DNA of 64,000 nt from Mytilus edulis (Eukaryota; Mollusca; Bivalvia; Mytilida; Mytilidae), in assembly GCF_963676685.1 (NCBI RefSeq), contig NC_092344.1, positions 100,036,749 through 100,100,748 on the forward strand, given 5' to 3'. Below, piece by piece: positions 38,789 to 51,900 of the stretch. Position numbers and translations under genes: made by a program. Under the pieces are notes generated by a model. The model was not told the DNA's origin, made no database searches, and worked only from the letters and a program-made list of their open reading frames with translations. Every line of letters starts with the position of its first letter. Positions within the stretch are counted from its first letter, which is position 1.

Positions 38789-39733
38789 TTAAGTACTGAG
38801 AGATGTTTAATAAAAAAATAATAAGATTGTTTATTGTTTTGTTTGTGGTTTCCGAATATGTGAGTTGCAAGAGCTTAAGCAGAGTTCCATTTGGTTCATA
38901 TTATCACTTTATTTCATGATTACTTTGTGTACGTATTATGTGTATATATATTGTGTATTTCACTAAAAACTTGTTTTATAATAATCATTGTATTATGATG
39001 TGTATGTATCTTTCCGAAAAGGGGCCCATCATGGATTGGTCTGAAAATAATGCCTAATTAGGGTTCAATCTCTTGTTAGGTCAAACGAAAAACTTTATAA
39101 AAAAACATTTCCTGCTGCTCCACCGAAAACAAGACAGTAAGAAAAGACTAGTTGGCTAGGAGTCAGAATAATGTTGAGACTTCGTGTTACTCCCTGGCTA
39201 AAAAATGGTCCCAGTGTGTCAGTCTAGTACAAAGCAGGTTCATATTTATAATGATTTTCTGTGTTTTCATGTACGCCATGTTATATTTGCCACTTCACAT
39301 TAAACATCTATCAACCTCAATTAAACATCAAACAAGCGTCCTGTAATATCTTTAATGTATTTAGGTGTTTTTATTAAAAGTAAAGGTAGATATACAGTGT
39401 GTGCACTGCGTACTAGTTTCCTTTTTAAAATAGGAACAGTCAGTGTTAAGTGAGATCAAGTCCGAAAAAAATGGTATTTTAAGATTGAACTAGTGACATC
39501 AATGATAAATAATGCAAGATAGATGAAAGACTGAAGTGTAAGTAAGAAATTTATCCTGATTACCCTAATTTCTTAGCCAGTAGGTTCAAAGGAAATTCGT
39601 GTCTTATTTTGCCATACTACCTAGTGGCAATGAAACGTTTTACACTTCAACATATGCTATTCACTCATGCCTGACTTGTGTATATTAACTGGTGACTCTA
39701 TGGTAGATGAAATTACTAGTAAGCTTCTTCATT

Positions 39734-42659
39734 TTATTGATATCTTATTACAAATATTGATATTACAACCATAACCATTGACCAGTCCTGACAAGTATTC
39801 ATTGCTCCATTTTCTATGAGGGATTCCCAGAAATGGATAAATTCTTTTTGTGATGTAGATCTATCTGAAGAGAGACAAGAATTAGTTTGTTCTTCATGAT
39901 TGTATAGGTATATGAGTGTAAATATTCTTTTGTTGCCTTTAAAAAAGAAAAACTCAGCACTTCTCTAGTAAAATACTTTTTGGCTTTTCACTTTCTCCAG
40001 TGTTAACTTCTGTGGATTTTTTTATAATTATTTTTGACATTCAAATTCTTTTTAAAATATTGTTCATAACTGTTGTATAGATAATGGTTATAATATTGGT
40101 GTTAAAGTTAACTAGGTGCATTGTTCAGAATTCATGCTTACGACATGTTTCATCATAGTGATATTTGGCATAGATATTGGTTGTTTGTTGCTTTTTTGTC
40201 AGTTGTTGTCTCCGATACATTTTCGCTTTACATTCTCAGAATCTATACACCGCTCAACTGCATGCAGTTTGGTAATGTTCTAGTGACTTTATAATTTAAA
40301 TGGTGAGTTTACTGATTGGGTAGATTAATGAGGATTGACTGGGTTTTTTTTTTCTTTATTTCCAGTGGCAAATATTTCAAGATAAATATTTGTAACCAGT
40401 TACATATACTGTTGATACATGCTATGATTATGCATAAGTATTCGTGTACCTAAGATTCAAGGACTACTCTTATCTCGATATCGAAGGGAATTTAGAATAT
40501 TTATTTTGTTGAAATGTTTTTTTTTTTTATTTATGCATGTTTGATATATTTTGTATGCCTTTGCTAAAGATTTTTTTCAGAACAGTTTCAATTTCAATGT
40601 AAAGACGTCAGTCTTACTTCGCTGACTTTGGACTGTATGTTTTAATCAAAATGTTAGTTTCTTATGCGAGTTTATAGAAAAGATCCTTATACAAGACCAT
40701 TTATATTTGGTTATCTTTTTAATAGGCATTCTTCCATTCTATTTCCACGCTCCCTTGGTCAATTATTTTAAAATGCTAGACATTTGTTCAAATATTACGA
40801 TCTCTGACTAGACATGTTGTAAAACAACAGTGTATTTTGCCATTGTGATTTGGTTAGCATCCCTTCACCTTTTTTCTTATATGTGTTTGTTTTGGGGTTT
40901 TGTTTCGTCTTTTTTAACAAACAATTCATACCGTGTTCTTGGCATGTCATTATGGAATTCATCTGTTCAAAGACAGTATTCATCATATCCGTCACAACAT
41001 CTACAGACGACTGTCCACACGAGTCACTTACAGACTTCTGCATACACTGGTAAGAACCAAGAAGTATTCTGAAACAGTAACATCACAATATTACATCCTC
41101 GAATAACTATCAAACTAGGATGAAAAACCGTGTCCTGCATTTATTTAAGTTTTTATCTCTGTCTTGACTTTTTATTTTTCACTCTACTCGGTCCTGACTA
41201 CTTTTTATAGTTTATCCTGACTGTTTTACATACATTGTTATCCTGTCCTAGACCCCCCCCCCCCTAAAATCAAATCCCTTACTTGCACCATTTTTGTTTA
41301 ACTTGATCTGTGTACGCATCATCTAACATGGATATTTGTTCAAGTTGGCTCTTGACAGTTTCAACATGGTCCTTGTAACAAGCATTAGATCTTTTCTGTA
41401 CCTCTGGTTTTCTCCAACAAGCATCATGTAGAACCATATCTACAAAATACACTTTTAACATTAGGAACTCAATTGTTTGTCTTATTTTTTGGTTAAAAAC
41501 GATAATGCTTATATGTTCATTTACTATTTGGGTTTCTTTACTGTGGCAATATCCGAAGGCTGTTTGTCCTAGCCCTTCAATGTGTTTACGAAGAAACACC
41601 AAATCCTACAATATTTTGTATATTAGTTGGTATCTGTAGCATGATTTGCTGTACAACTTGAGCTTAGGTTTTTTATATAGATCATTATAATATTGCTCAC
41701 GTTGTATACATTTCTTAGTCTGCTTGTAACGTATTGTGTGCCTTGTGTTTGTATAGTTTTTCAATAGGAGGACCTTTTATATATCACTAATAGTATACGG
41801 TATGGGTTTAATCATTTGTGAAGGAGACGATGACCTGTATAATGTTAACATCTTCATACTTTTGGTATATGGATCGCCGGTTGTCTCATGTCGGATATGA
41901 TGATCTCTCATAGCAATCATGACACATTCTTTTTTTTCATATACTGAAAAAGGCATCTTGTTTAATGTCCTCCGTGGCCAGATAAATGTAAAAAAAAATG
42001 ATGTACCGTTGTCGTTGTTTATTCATTTATCTAACTTATTGTATACCTGAAAACCCAGACGTGCATATAAAGTTGACTGTTTTCAGTGTCGTCGCAAAAG
42101 TAGATGCATACATCAAGTCATCTGAACATTTCGATAACTTGGGCGTGTAACAGCTCTTGAATTCTCCTCTGTATCTGCAAATTGAAGTAATATCACAAGA
42201 TTTCGACGTGCATTGCATTATACTGTTGCATGTTAGTATGTACAGTGAAATAGCCATCTTTATGTGTATTGTGGTTGGATTTACCTCGCTGAAAGCTCCT
42301 ACAACAAAAGCTGGTCCAAACATCAATATATCGTGGAGTGAGTTTAAATTGAAGAATCAGTTTTAGTGTTGTGGGCTGTCTGCCAGCAGTAATGAAATAG
42401 AGCAGCAAAGAATATTCTGAGGAAACTGACTCGTAAAAGATATGCCGTACAACCAAACAAAATGATGATTTGTTTTATTCGCCGAGATTTTGATTTTTGA
42501 AAAATGTAGAATATATACGTACTTACGAACAAAGACTTTCAATCTGTCTTTTATGAGGCAAAACAGTGAATTCTTCCGATTCAGATACATTCTGCGACAG
42601 TTTCCAAGTACACAGATTAAGTCCAACAAAATCGCATCCGTTTACTGTACTCAAGACAA
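39734..42659 (-). CDS. Two-domain six-cysteine secreted protein, copy 4
   Basis: Exons are 42659-42527, 42174-42047, 41439-41283, 41068-40932 and 39864-39734. The coding text reads the same as in the other three. This is the last copy before the array ends. It has a T run one longer near 40520 and a C run of 12 near 41255. Confidence 0.7.
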
Positions 42660-43315
42660 CTAAAATGAAAAGTTGTCTATCAAAATTCTGTGTTGTCCAG
42701 GAGAAAAAAACTGTAATGTGTTGGTTTCATTTTTACAGCACTGGGTCGATACCTTTGCCGGTGGACTACCAGTCCCCAGAGGTTTGCGCAACTCAGTAGT
42801 CAGTACTTCGGGACTGATATGATTTATAACAAACCTTTCTTAGATGGACCTTTTATAAATTTTTAAACAATGAAGACACTAAAGTTTCAACTCCCTCAGG
42901 CAAAGTGGACAGTAGATGGTTTAGTCTATTCTTTTAAGGCCTTTTTCTTCATAAAGCTTCTATTAAAACTGTTTAGAATCTCACACATCCTCGGCTTTCA
43001 AATATTCGGCTTTGCGCGCTCCTGATGAAGGTAAAGTCAGACTGAAGTGAAATTTTTGTGTTTGCTCTTAATCTATAGAATATCCAGAATATGCTGAAAA
43101 GTTAGTGGATATAATGCGGCTTCCTTTAAATCATACTTTGACAGATGGAAAGTCGGAAGAATACTGAAGTATTATATGAGGAATTCGCTCCACAACTCAG
43201 TAAAATATTCACCACAATAACAAAATATGGATATATTATTTAAAGTGTATGGATATTGTTTTTTACGGAAGCGTTTTAGCGCCACACTTTTTTTTTATAT
43301 TTTTCTTCCTATCTT

Positions 43316-43667
43316 CGCAAAGGTTTGCGTAATATCGCAAAGGTTTGCGTAATATCGCAAAGGTTTGCGTTATATCGCAAATGTTTGCGTTATATCGCAA
43401 AGGTTTGCGTTGTAACGCAAACCAAACCTTTTGCGTTGTAACGCAAACATTTGCGATATAACGCAAACCTTTGCGTCACAACGTAAACCTTTTGCGGTAT
43501 AACGCAAACCTTTGCGTACCTTTGCGTTATAACGCAAACCTATGCGAAATAACGCAAAGGCAAACCTTTGCGTTGTAACGCAAACCTTTGCGATAAAACG
43601 CAAATCTTTGAGTTATAACGCAAACCTTTGCGAAATAACGCAAACCTTTGTGAAATAACGCAAACCT
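43316..43667. repeat. Palindromic 20-bp repeat cluster, unit 4
   Basis: 352 bp like unit 1, but a different motif is missing. Here ACACCTTTGCGTTACAACGT is lost near 43483. Confidence 0.9.
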
Positions 43668-44194
43668 CTTGATTTCAATTTTTCATTAAGTTTTGTATGT
43701 ATATGACCGACTGTCATTCATTTCGTTTGTGGTTTATTAGTAGGTTAAAAAAGAAACATACATCCATGCAAGGCCAAATTATTATATTAAAAATGCATAA
43801 GAATAATGGAATACTTGAAGTTCAATTATACATAAATAAAAACTGATTTGTGCATAAAAAAAGTATATAATTTAACATGAAAATAGACGCTATATAGGCA
43901 TATTTAAATTGAAAGATAATTCTTTTTTTTTTTTTTGAAGCAAGAAATCGTTTTTTAAAATCTCAGAATATGATAAAGATTCTTTGATAGAAAGTCATTG
44001 AATTTTCATTTCAATATAGTGAAGTATTTTTAAGATGCTTGGCTAGTAATTTTAATGGAGAGAACATAATTTTATTAATAAAACATCTTCATTCTGTACA
44101 TTTATTGTCAAAGGGTAGCTTGTTTAAATCTAACCAACTTTACACAGTTCTCAAACGGGATCTTACTGTGGAAGTATATTTATATTCGGTTAAA

Positions 44195-44436
44195 CAACTC
44201 GTCTAAACATCAACCCAACAATGTTAGATCTGTAAATTTGCTTTCGCAAATTTTTTGTTCTTCCCTCGCCGGGATTTGAACCCATGCTACTGAGATATCG
44301 TGACACCATATCGCCTGCACTGTAGCCGTCCCGCTAGACCACACGACCACCTGGGCTTCATAAAAATGAAGCTTTCGGTGGCCGGGTGTTACCTTTCCAC
44401 GTCAGTTTTAATCTAGCGTCGTACTACAGTACATGA
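44195..44436 (-). mobile_element. tRNA-derived SINE, unit 4
   Basis: Array copy of 6554-6795. Confidence 0.75.
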
Positions 44437-45661
44437 TATATAAGGCATGGAGATGTTATTTTTACAGATCAGATAAATTATCTATAGTAAAGGATCCTAC
44501 AAATTAATGTAAGATACAGTCACAGAAAATAATTATATTTATAAGTACGTCTGAGCAGACTTGGGGTAATTGTAATTGTAATCATTAATCAGCTGTAATT
44601 GATTACAATTTTTCAAGTAATCATTGTAATCATTAATCAACCAAAAATCTGATTACATGTAATTTAATTTAATCAATTACTTTTCAAAATACCCTGTAAT
44701 CCTGATTACTTTTTGATTACATTCTGATTACAATGAAAAAAATCTTAAACTGTGTTTATGGTCAATAAATGAACAATTTTGTTATTCTTATTTAATAAAT
44801 ATGTACATCTTAAGATAGTTTGGTTTACTTTATAAAGCATTGATTTGTATACTTCAGAAAAAATAAACTGTTACAGTATTGAAAAGTCATCATTATATCA
44901 TCAAAGTCATCAAAATATATTTTACTGGCCTTAGTAAAATATATTGTACATATATTCAAAATTTAAAGATTTACATATATAATATATATTTGATAATAAC
45001 TGTTATATTCAAGTAATATTATACTTTTCTTTAATCCTGAATTATGATCTTTTGTTAATATTGTGATTTTTGTCAACTTTGAATTGACAGGTAGGAAACC
45101 AATTAAGGTTTGTTTTTATTGCAATTTCCAATTGAGTATAGCTGTAGGACAATGTATATGATAAAAGATTAATCAGACATGTGAAAATTTATCAAATTTT
45201 AAGTTGGACAAATATCTTGTTCAAGATAAGCAAATTTTTGTATTTTCTTAAATTGGACATGTAAAATGCAATGATTTATAGGACTTATATTTTGTTTACA
45301 ATTTGATTAAACAATTCTATTAAAATTTTACATAGTTTTTAACTGGTAACTTTATTTCATCCATATTTTAACTTCCATAAACTGCACCTTGAAATACATA
45401 TAAAGTCTCAAAGAGGTCAGAAGACAAACAGCAAACTCTAAATGCCATATTCAATTGAAGTCAAAATAATTAAGAGATCAATGCTGATAAAGTGTAATGG
45501 GTAATAACCAGTGACACAATGTTCATGTATGTATGTTGTGAACTTTTGTGGTTTATTAAATAGATAGCATTCAAAAAATCAGAATGTGAATATATATGTT
45601 CAAACTCTTTTAGGTCATTTTTTAGTAGCAATAAACAAAAAAAAACTATGTTAATTGGACA

Positions 45662-46533
45662 TGCTTTGATACTATATATGCCCTTGAATTTTTACTAGAT
45701 AACATTTTTGTTCGCTTTGGGGATTCCGTATATCGTCAGATTATCGGAATTCCAATGGGGACTAACTGTGCACCACTTATTGCGGACCTGTTTTTGTATT
45801 GTTATGAGTTACAATTTATGACAAAAATAAGCAAAGACCCATCGAAACAACATCTGATAAACAAATTTAATAATACTTTTAGATATTTGGATGATATTTT
45901 GGCTCTCAATAATGACGACTTCAGTATGTATATTAATGAAATTTATCCTGTTGAACTTACTTTAAATAAAGCTAATACTAACAATGACCACTGCCCTTTT
46001 CTCGATCTTGATATCTATATCACTAATGGAAAGCTGAATACTAAAATTTATGATAAAAGGGATGATTTTTCATTTCCTATCGTTAATTATCCGTTTTTAG
46101 ATGGTGACGTTCCCTTGTCACCATCTTACGGTGTTTATATATCTCAACTTGTACGATTCGCTCGTGTATGTAACAATGTTTTAGATTTTAACGAGAGAAA
46201 TTTATGTATTACTGATAAATTATTACACCAGGGTTTTCGATATCACAAACTAGTCAAAACATTTACTAAATTTTATCATCGCTATAAAGACATCATTCGT
46301 AAATATAGCTCAACATGCAGACTTCTAATACGTTCAGGTATTTCACATCCAATTTTTATGGTAATATTCTTTATAAAGCACAAAGGTGTCAGTATTCACC
46401 TCAGAAACTTACAAAACCTTTGAATAAACTTATTAAGAAGGGATATAATTACGATACTGTTGTCAAGTCATTAAAGATTGCATATTTTGGCGTTAATATT
46501 GAGTCACTGATAAGGTCTTTGCATCGGAACTAA
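45662..46533 (+). pseudogene. Penelope-type reverse transcriptase fragment, unit 4
   Basis: Reads as in unit 1, with the same frameshift. Confidence 0.75.
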
Positions 46534-47171
46534 ACACATTATTTTTTAAAAACAGTTGTTGGCATGACACGGGTTATGTTCTTCTCATATATGTTATGAT
46601 GGTATGATACTAAACCCCTAACGGGAAGGATTGTGCCTGATGTTCATATGATGAAATCATAATCTTTCAGTCAGTTTAATTGAAGTCTGGAGCTGGCATG
46701 TCAGTTAACTGCTAGTAGTCTGTTGTTATTTATGTAGTATTGTCATTTTGTTTATTTTCTTTGGTTACATCTTCTGACATCAGACTCGGATTTCTCTTGA
46801 ACTGAATTTTAATGTGCGTATTGTTATGCGTTTACTTTACTACAATGGTTAGAGGTATAGGGGGAGGGTTGAGATCTCACAAACATGTTTAACCCCGCTG
46901 CATTTTTGCGCCTGTCCCAAGTCAGGAGCCTCTGGCCTTTGTTAGTCTTGTATTATTTTAATTTTAGTTTCTTGTGTACAATTTGGAAATTAGTATGGCG
47001 TTCATTATCACTGGACTAGTATATATTTGTTTAGGGGCCAGCTGAAGGACGCCTCCGGGTGCGGGAATTTCTCGCTACATTGAAGACCTGTTGGTGACCC
47101 TCTGCTGTTGTTTTTTATTTGGTCGGGTTGTTGTCTCTTTGACACATTCCCCATTTCCATTCTCAATTTTA
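46534..47171 (+). mobile_element. 3' tail of the Penelope-type element, unit 4
   Basis: Array copy with a private T-to-A change near 46845 (CTACAATGG). Confidence 0.65.
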
Positions 47172-47753
47172 AGTTTGAAGTTATTATTTTCTAATATATA
47201 TATAAAACAAAATCTTTTCTAAAAAGTGCTTTAGTTGTATCAAATTCATTCATATCATTCAAAATGTTTGTTCTTTTTAAATTCATTGTAATCAGATGTA
47301 ATCATGATTACTTTGCTAATGTAATCATTAATTTAATCAGACACTTTCAGAAATGATGTGATCATAAATTTAATTCAATCGTACAAATGACAAAGTAATT
47401 GTAATTTAATCAATTACATTGAAAGTAATCGGACCCATCTCTGCGTCTGAGCCAGTGACAACTCTACAACAGATTTATATTCGGTTATAGCTATATTAGC
47501 AGGGTTGATTTTGTTTCTTCGGCATAATCTCAATTTACTCAATTTTCTTTGTAATATATATAAAAGTAACATGGATATCGTTTTTTGGTGGCCTTTACAG
47601 TTGCTGTTGGGTGTGAGCAATTTAATGCTCCGTGTTGAAGACAGTACTTTAGTCTATGATGGTTTACTTTTACGAATAGTGACTTAGATGGAGAGTTTTC
47701 TTATTGGCACTCATACCACATCGTCTTATATTATTCTGCTCATTATTAGTTAA

Positions 47754-47903
47754 GGAATGACTGTAATATATTTTCTGTCTATTCAAAATAATATAAAAAA
47801 TGTGGTGCACACTGAATAACGCGCGTAGCGGGTTATTTAACAGTGTACACCACATTTTTTAATGCTATTTTGAATAGACAGAAAAAATATTACAGTCATT
47901 TCT
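47754..47903. repeat. 150-bp hairpin, unit 4
   Basis: Array copy with one arm base changed near 47847 (GTGTACACC for GTGTGCACC), which unpairs one stem position. Confidence 0.85.
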
Positions 47904-48143
47904 TATAATTTAATTCTAAATTCCATTTTAAACCGTAGAAAACCATGAAAAAACGTTGATGACGTCACGGTCACATGACTAAATTATGTCTAGGGGCTGA
48001 TAACAAAATAACGTCAGCCAATCAGAAGACGCGTTACATCCAAAATTAAATTATTAAATGATTTGTTCTAATTATTCAAGCATTTTACTTTGCAATGACT
48101 ACAAAGGTGATAAATTTTAATATATTCAGCCTCCTCCACATAT

Positions 48144-48187
48144 CGCAAATGTTTGCGTTATAACGCAAAGGTTTGCGTTATTTCGCA
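48144..48187. repeat. Isolated palindromic GCAAA motif pair, unit 4
   Basis: Array copy of 10503-10546. It lies about 100 bp left of the LTR element. Confidence 0.8.
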
Positions 48188-48292
48188 TAAGAACGTTTCT
48201 AAAGTATTTTATTGTATTTTTGTGGCAAAAACTAAAATGACTAATTTTGTTTGTATACTCACGTATTTTGTATGCCTTTATCAGTAATATAC

Positions 48293-48827
48293 TGTAATGG
48301 CCTGACCATTAAGTTTAACCGACGATTGGGCTCAAGCAACAAGACTATCAGGTGCTGATAATTTATTCTTAAACCAATCTAACAAATGGTAAAAAGCTGA
48401 AAAACAAATAAAATACAATTTTACAATGTGTTCAATTAATGTTATTATAACGAAATGTCAAAGGTAATTGATAGCACAGTCCGTTGAATGCGAGAAAATG
48501 TTGTACTTTCAAGGACAGATAAATTCCAGGTATTTCACGGAGAAAAGGTTCAATCATACGAAAGGCAATTTGAAGGCTTCAAAAACAATGTTGTAAAGTT
48601 AACTCACTCTGTGGTTAGCCACGAATTGTGTCCTAGATGACGTTTGTCTTTGAAAAGTTCTCCAGAACTGGTATGACCTTGCAATGTTCAGTTTGAGAGA
48701 GGGAAAGGTAGCGACGGTACGATGTTTTAACGTTAAAGATGAATAATCCTCCTAGGTTGGAACACATAATTAGATTAAGAATATAATCAAACGAACTATA
48801 TAAATTACGGAACGGTGTAACAGAATA
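48293..48827 (-). repeat. 3' LTR (in element orientation)
   Basis: 535 bp. On the plus strand it starts TGTAATGGCCTGACC and ends ACGGTGTAACAGAATA. It appears identical to the other LTR, so the insertion is young. Confidence 0.9.
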
Positions 48828-48837
48828 CTCCCCATCT
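48828..48837 (-). other. Polypurine tract
   Basis: On the element strand, AGATGGGGAG lies directly before the 3' LTR, where the plus-strand primer of an LTR element is expected. Between it and the stop codon of the gene (48838-48997) is non-coding sequence. Confidence 0.55.
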
Positions 48838-48997
48838 GATGTCTATCTGATATCACTTTTCCATAAATTTTTCGAATATGTAAACAAGATTTACACAAAT
48901 GAATTAATCCCAATATAAATTGAATATATACAGGTGAAATGTCCACTATTTCGTGTGAGAAATATCAGATCTCAACGATTTTTCACTATAAAGGTTC

Positions 48998-51900
48998 CTA
49001 ATAAGTACGTTCCACGTGAAACTGGGTAGGCACAGTTTTTTGTCCTTTAGAAGAAGGGTGTCTCGGACGACATTGTTGTGTTCTGTAGAATGTTCTATTA
49101 CTGCTGTATCGATAATGGGAACTGTTTTCTCCAACGTAGTTAGACGGCGATGACGATCGAAGATAGATCGAAGTATAACAAGAGTTAGTAGTTGGTTGTC
49201 TTCCGATTTGGCGATATGACACATCTTTGTGAGTATCAGACGAAATTAGGCGTTTCGTCATAACGTCCAATCCTGCAGATCTAGTCGCTCTATCTGTATC
49301 TGTAGAGTGGCGTCCTCTATGTTTGATTTTGTCGTAGTAATGTCCAAGAAAAGGTGTTACTCTGTGACGATGTCCAGATAAGACTACTGGTTCCTTTTCA
49401 CTTATATTCAAGTCAGATTTGACAATACTGCTTCCTCCTCGTAGTAGACGTTGCTCATGCAATGGCAGATTGAGATTGGCAAGAGGTCCTTCTTTCGGAA
49501 TAGGTTTGTGAATGCTATTGATTTCCTCTCCATGAACTTTAGGTTCTGTTGATTTCGGATTGAAACTTTCTTTATCTATAGATTTTTCTATAGAAGTCAC
49601 AGATTTTGCTTTTAGTGACGCGAGTGATGTCCCTTTAGATGAATTTGTGCGTTTACCAGGCTTGGTACTAGGTCCTGTACATTCAAGGGATTGCATTGAA
49701 TGCGATTTAGCGACCTTGGCATTCGAATGAAGGTTTGTGTCGTTATACTGAACAACAATTGGATTCTTGTCCTTGACGGCTATTTCCGGTCTTGAGGCAA
49801 GACGTTGTTCTGATTCCGTGATTGAAACGTTAGTTATCTTTGTGTTGACTTGAATAGGAGAAGTTTGCTTGTCAATGTATGTATTTCCAATTATGACCCA
49901 ACCAAGTCTCAACTTTTGGGCAAATGGAGTTCGGGATGGTCCTAGGCGTTGTTCAAGGACGTGGTGTGCCTCTATAAGGTCCCTTCCAATAAGGAGAAGA
50001 ATTTGACAACGTTCCTCTATTGGTGGAATGCTTCCTCTGAGTTCTTTCAGATGAGGATGATGCATTGCAACTTCAGGAGTAGGAATTTCGTCTCGATGAT
50101 TGGGAATATTTTTACATTCAATTAATGTAGGCAGATCAAATTGTACGTCACTATGTACAGATTTTATGACGAAATCTTTTCCTCTTTTCCCGGAAGTAGC
50201 TACTCTGCCGGAGCATGTCGTAAGAGAGTAGTTTTCAGGTTTCTCCCGAACGTTAAACAGACTGAAGAATTCAGGCGAGGCAAGAGACCGGTTGCTTTGG
50301 TCGTCAATAATGGCGTACATCCTGATAATTTTGTTTGTCTTGTCCTTGTGGTACACGTCCACAGGTAATATCTTGGCACAAGATTTCTCGCTCTTATGAT
50401 CTTTGTAGATCTCTGTGCAGATCGAACTTACAGAGGTTAACTTTGTTTCAGCTGACTCTGTCTGCTCCCCGCCGTAGGCTTGTCTGGGTGAGCTAAACTG
50501 GGAACTTTCAGATTGTTGTGGTCTAGTGATGTGAAGTGCTGTGGTATGTCGTTCACTTCCACACTCGTTACAACTGATACTTGCGTTGCAGTCCCGACTT
50601 CTGTGTGTGGTTGACTCACAACACTTGTAGCACACATTGTTTTGTCTTAACATTTCCTTGCGTTCCTCGATTGGTTTGGCTCGGAATGCTCGGCATTCAT
50701 TCAAGGTATGCTTTGTCTTGTGTAGGATACACAGATTTTGTTGTTGACTGCTGTCTTCAGTTTGCTGTTCAACAGCCGTCTTATGGACGTTGACTTTAGA
50801 GTACGTCTGAGGTGTGAACCTTGGCGTAGAGTCTTTTGTATTTGGTGTTACTTTTGATCCAAAGATGAACCCAGGATCGTTCTTAATTTTGCTCATTTCC
50901 CTGATGAAGGCAGAGAATTCTGTGAATGGCGGAAAGGCAACTTCATATTTGGACTTGTATCTTGAAGCCCTTGTTATCCACTTTTCTTGGAGTCCGTATG
51001 GTAGTTTTTCCACAATAGGATTTATACCGGACGAAGAATCGAAATAAGCAAGCAAACATCCCAGCTTGGGATTTTCCTTGTGATATTCGATTTCTGATAG
51101 AATATCAGACAAGTCATAAAGACGTGCGTTATCTTTGTTCGTCAAGGTAGGAAAATTGACGAGTTTACTCGTGATAGAGGCTTCCAACATTTCTGGAGCA
51201 CCATATCGCTCATCCAGTCTTTGCCATAACCTCTGTAAGCCTCTAGTAGGGTTGTTGGCATTTGATGCCCTAATACTCATGGCATGTTTACCAGACTCTG
51301 GCCCTAGCCACTTTATCAGTAGGTCTATTTGTTCCGAGTCAGAAACTTGTAATTCGTCTATGACGTTTTTAAAGCTTGCTTTCCATGTATGGAAGGATTC
51401 TGCCCGATCGTTAAAGCTTGTTAATCGAGAGAAAAGCAGGTCCTTACGCAAGAGAAATCTAGTAATCTCCGATGTTGGGTTGATTTGTTGCTGGTGTGCA
51501 ACAGGGATCTCTTCTATTACGCCTTGTTTTTGGTGTGAAACAGGGATCTCTTCTATAACGTCTTGTTTTGTGCGTAAGACAGGGATCGCTTCTTTACTAC
51601 CCTGTTTTTGGTGTTCAGCAGGGATCTCATCTGAAAGGCCTAGTTTTTGTATGCCGGTTACTAATCCCAGATCTGGGATAAAGGTAACTTCCGGTGACTT
51701 ATAATTGGAAGGCAAGACAGCAGATGTCTGTGACAGCAAGTTCTGTGCCACGGATGGCACGAACGCTGGTGCGTCGTGACTCAGCTCGATCTTAACAGGA
51801 ATTTGTTTTTTCCTTTGAGGTTCTGTTACTTCCTTTACAACAGTTGATACAGGAAGTTTATTGACGAAATCTTGCACGCGCTGGAGCGGGTCTTCCTTTT

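Larger units (their letters stand above)
27196..39058. repeat. Array unit 3 (no insertion)
   Basis: This is a complete unit of 11863 bp. Private changes include a small rearrangement near 35806-35814 (CTTGATGGTC in place of CTTTAGTC) and a Gln-to-Lys change in the non-LTR remnant near 37075. Confidence 0.93.
44556..47443. mobile_element. hAT-like element, unit 4
   Basis: Array copy. CGTCTGAG flanks it at 44548-44555 and 47444-47451. Confidence 0.8.
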
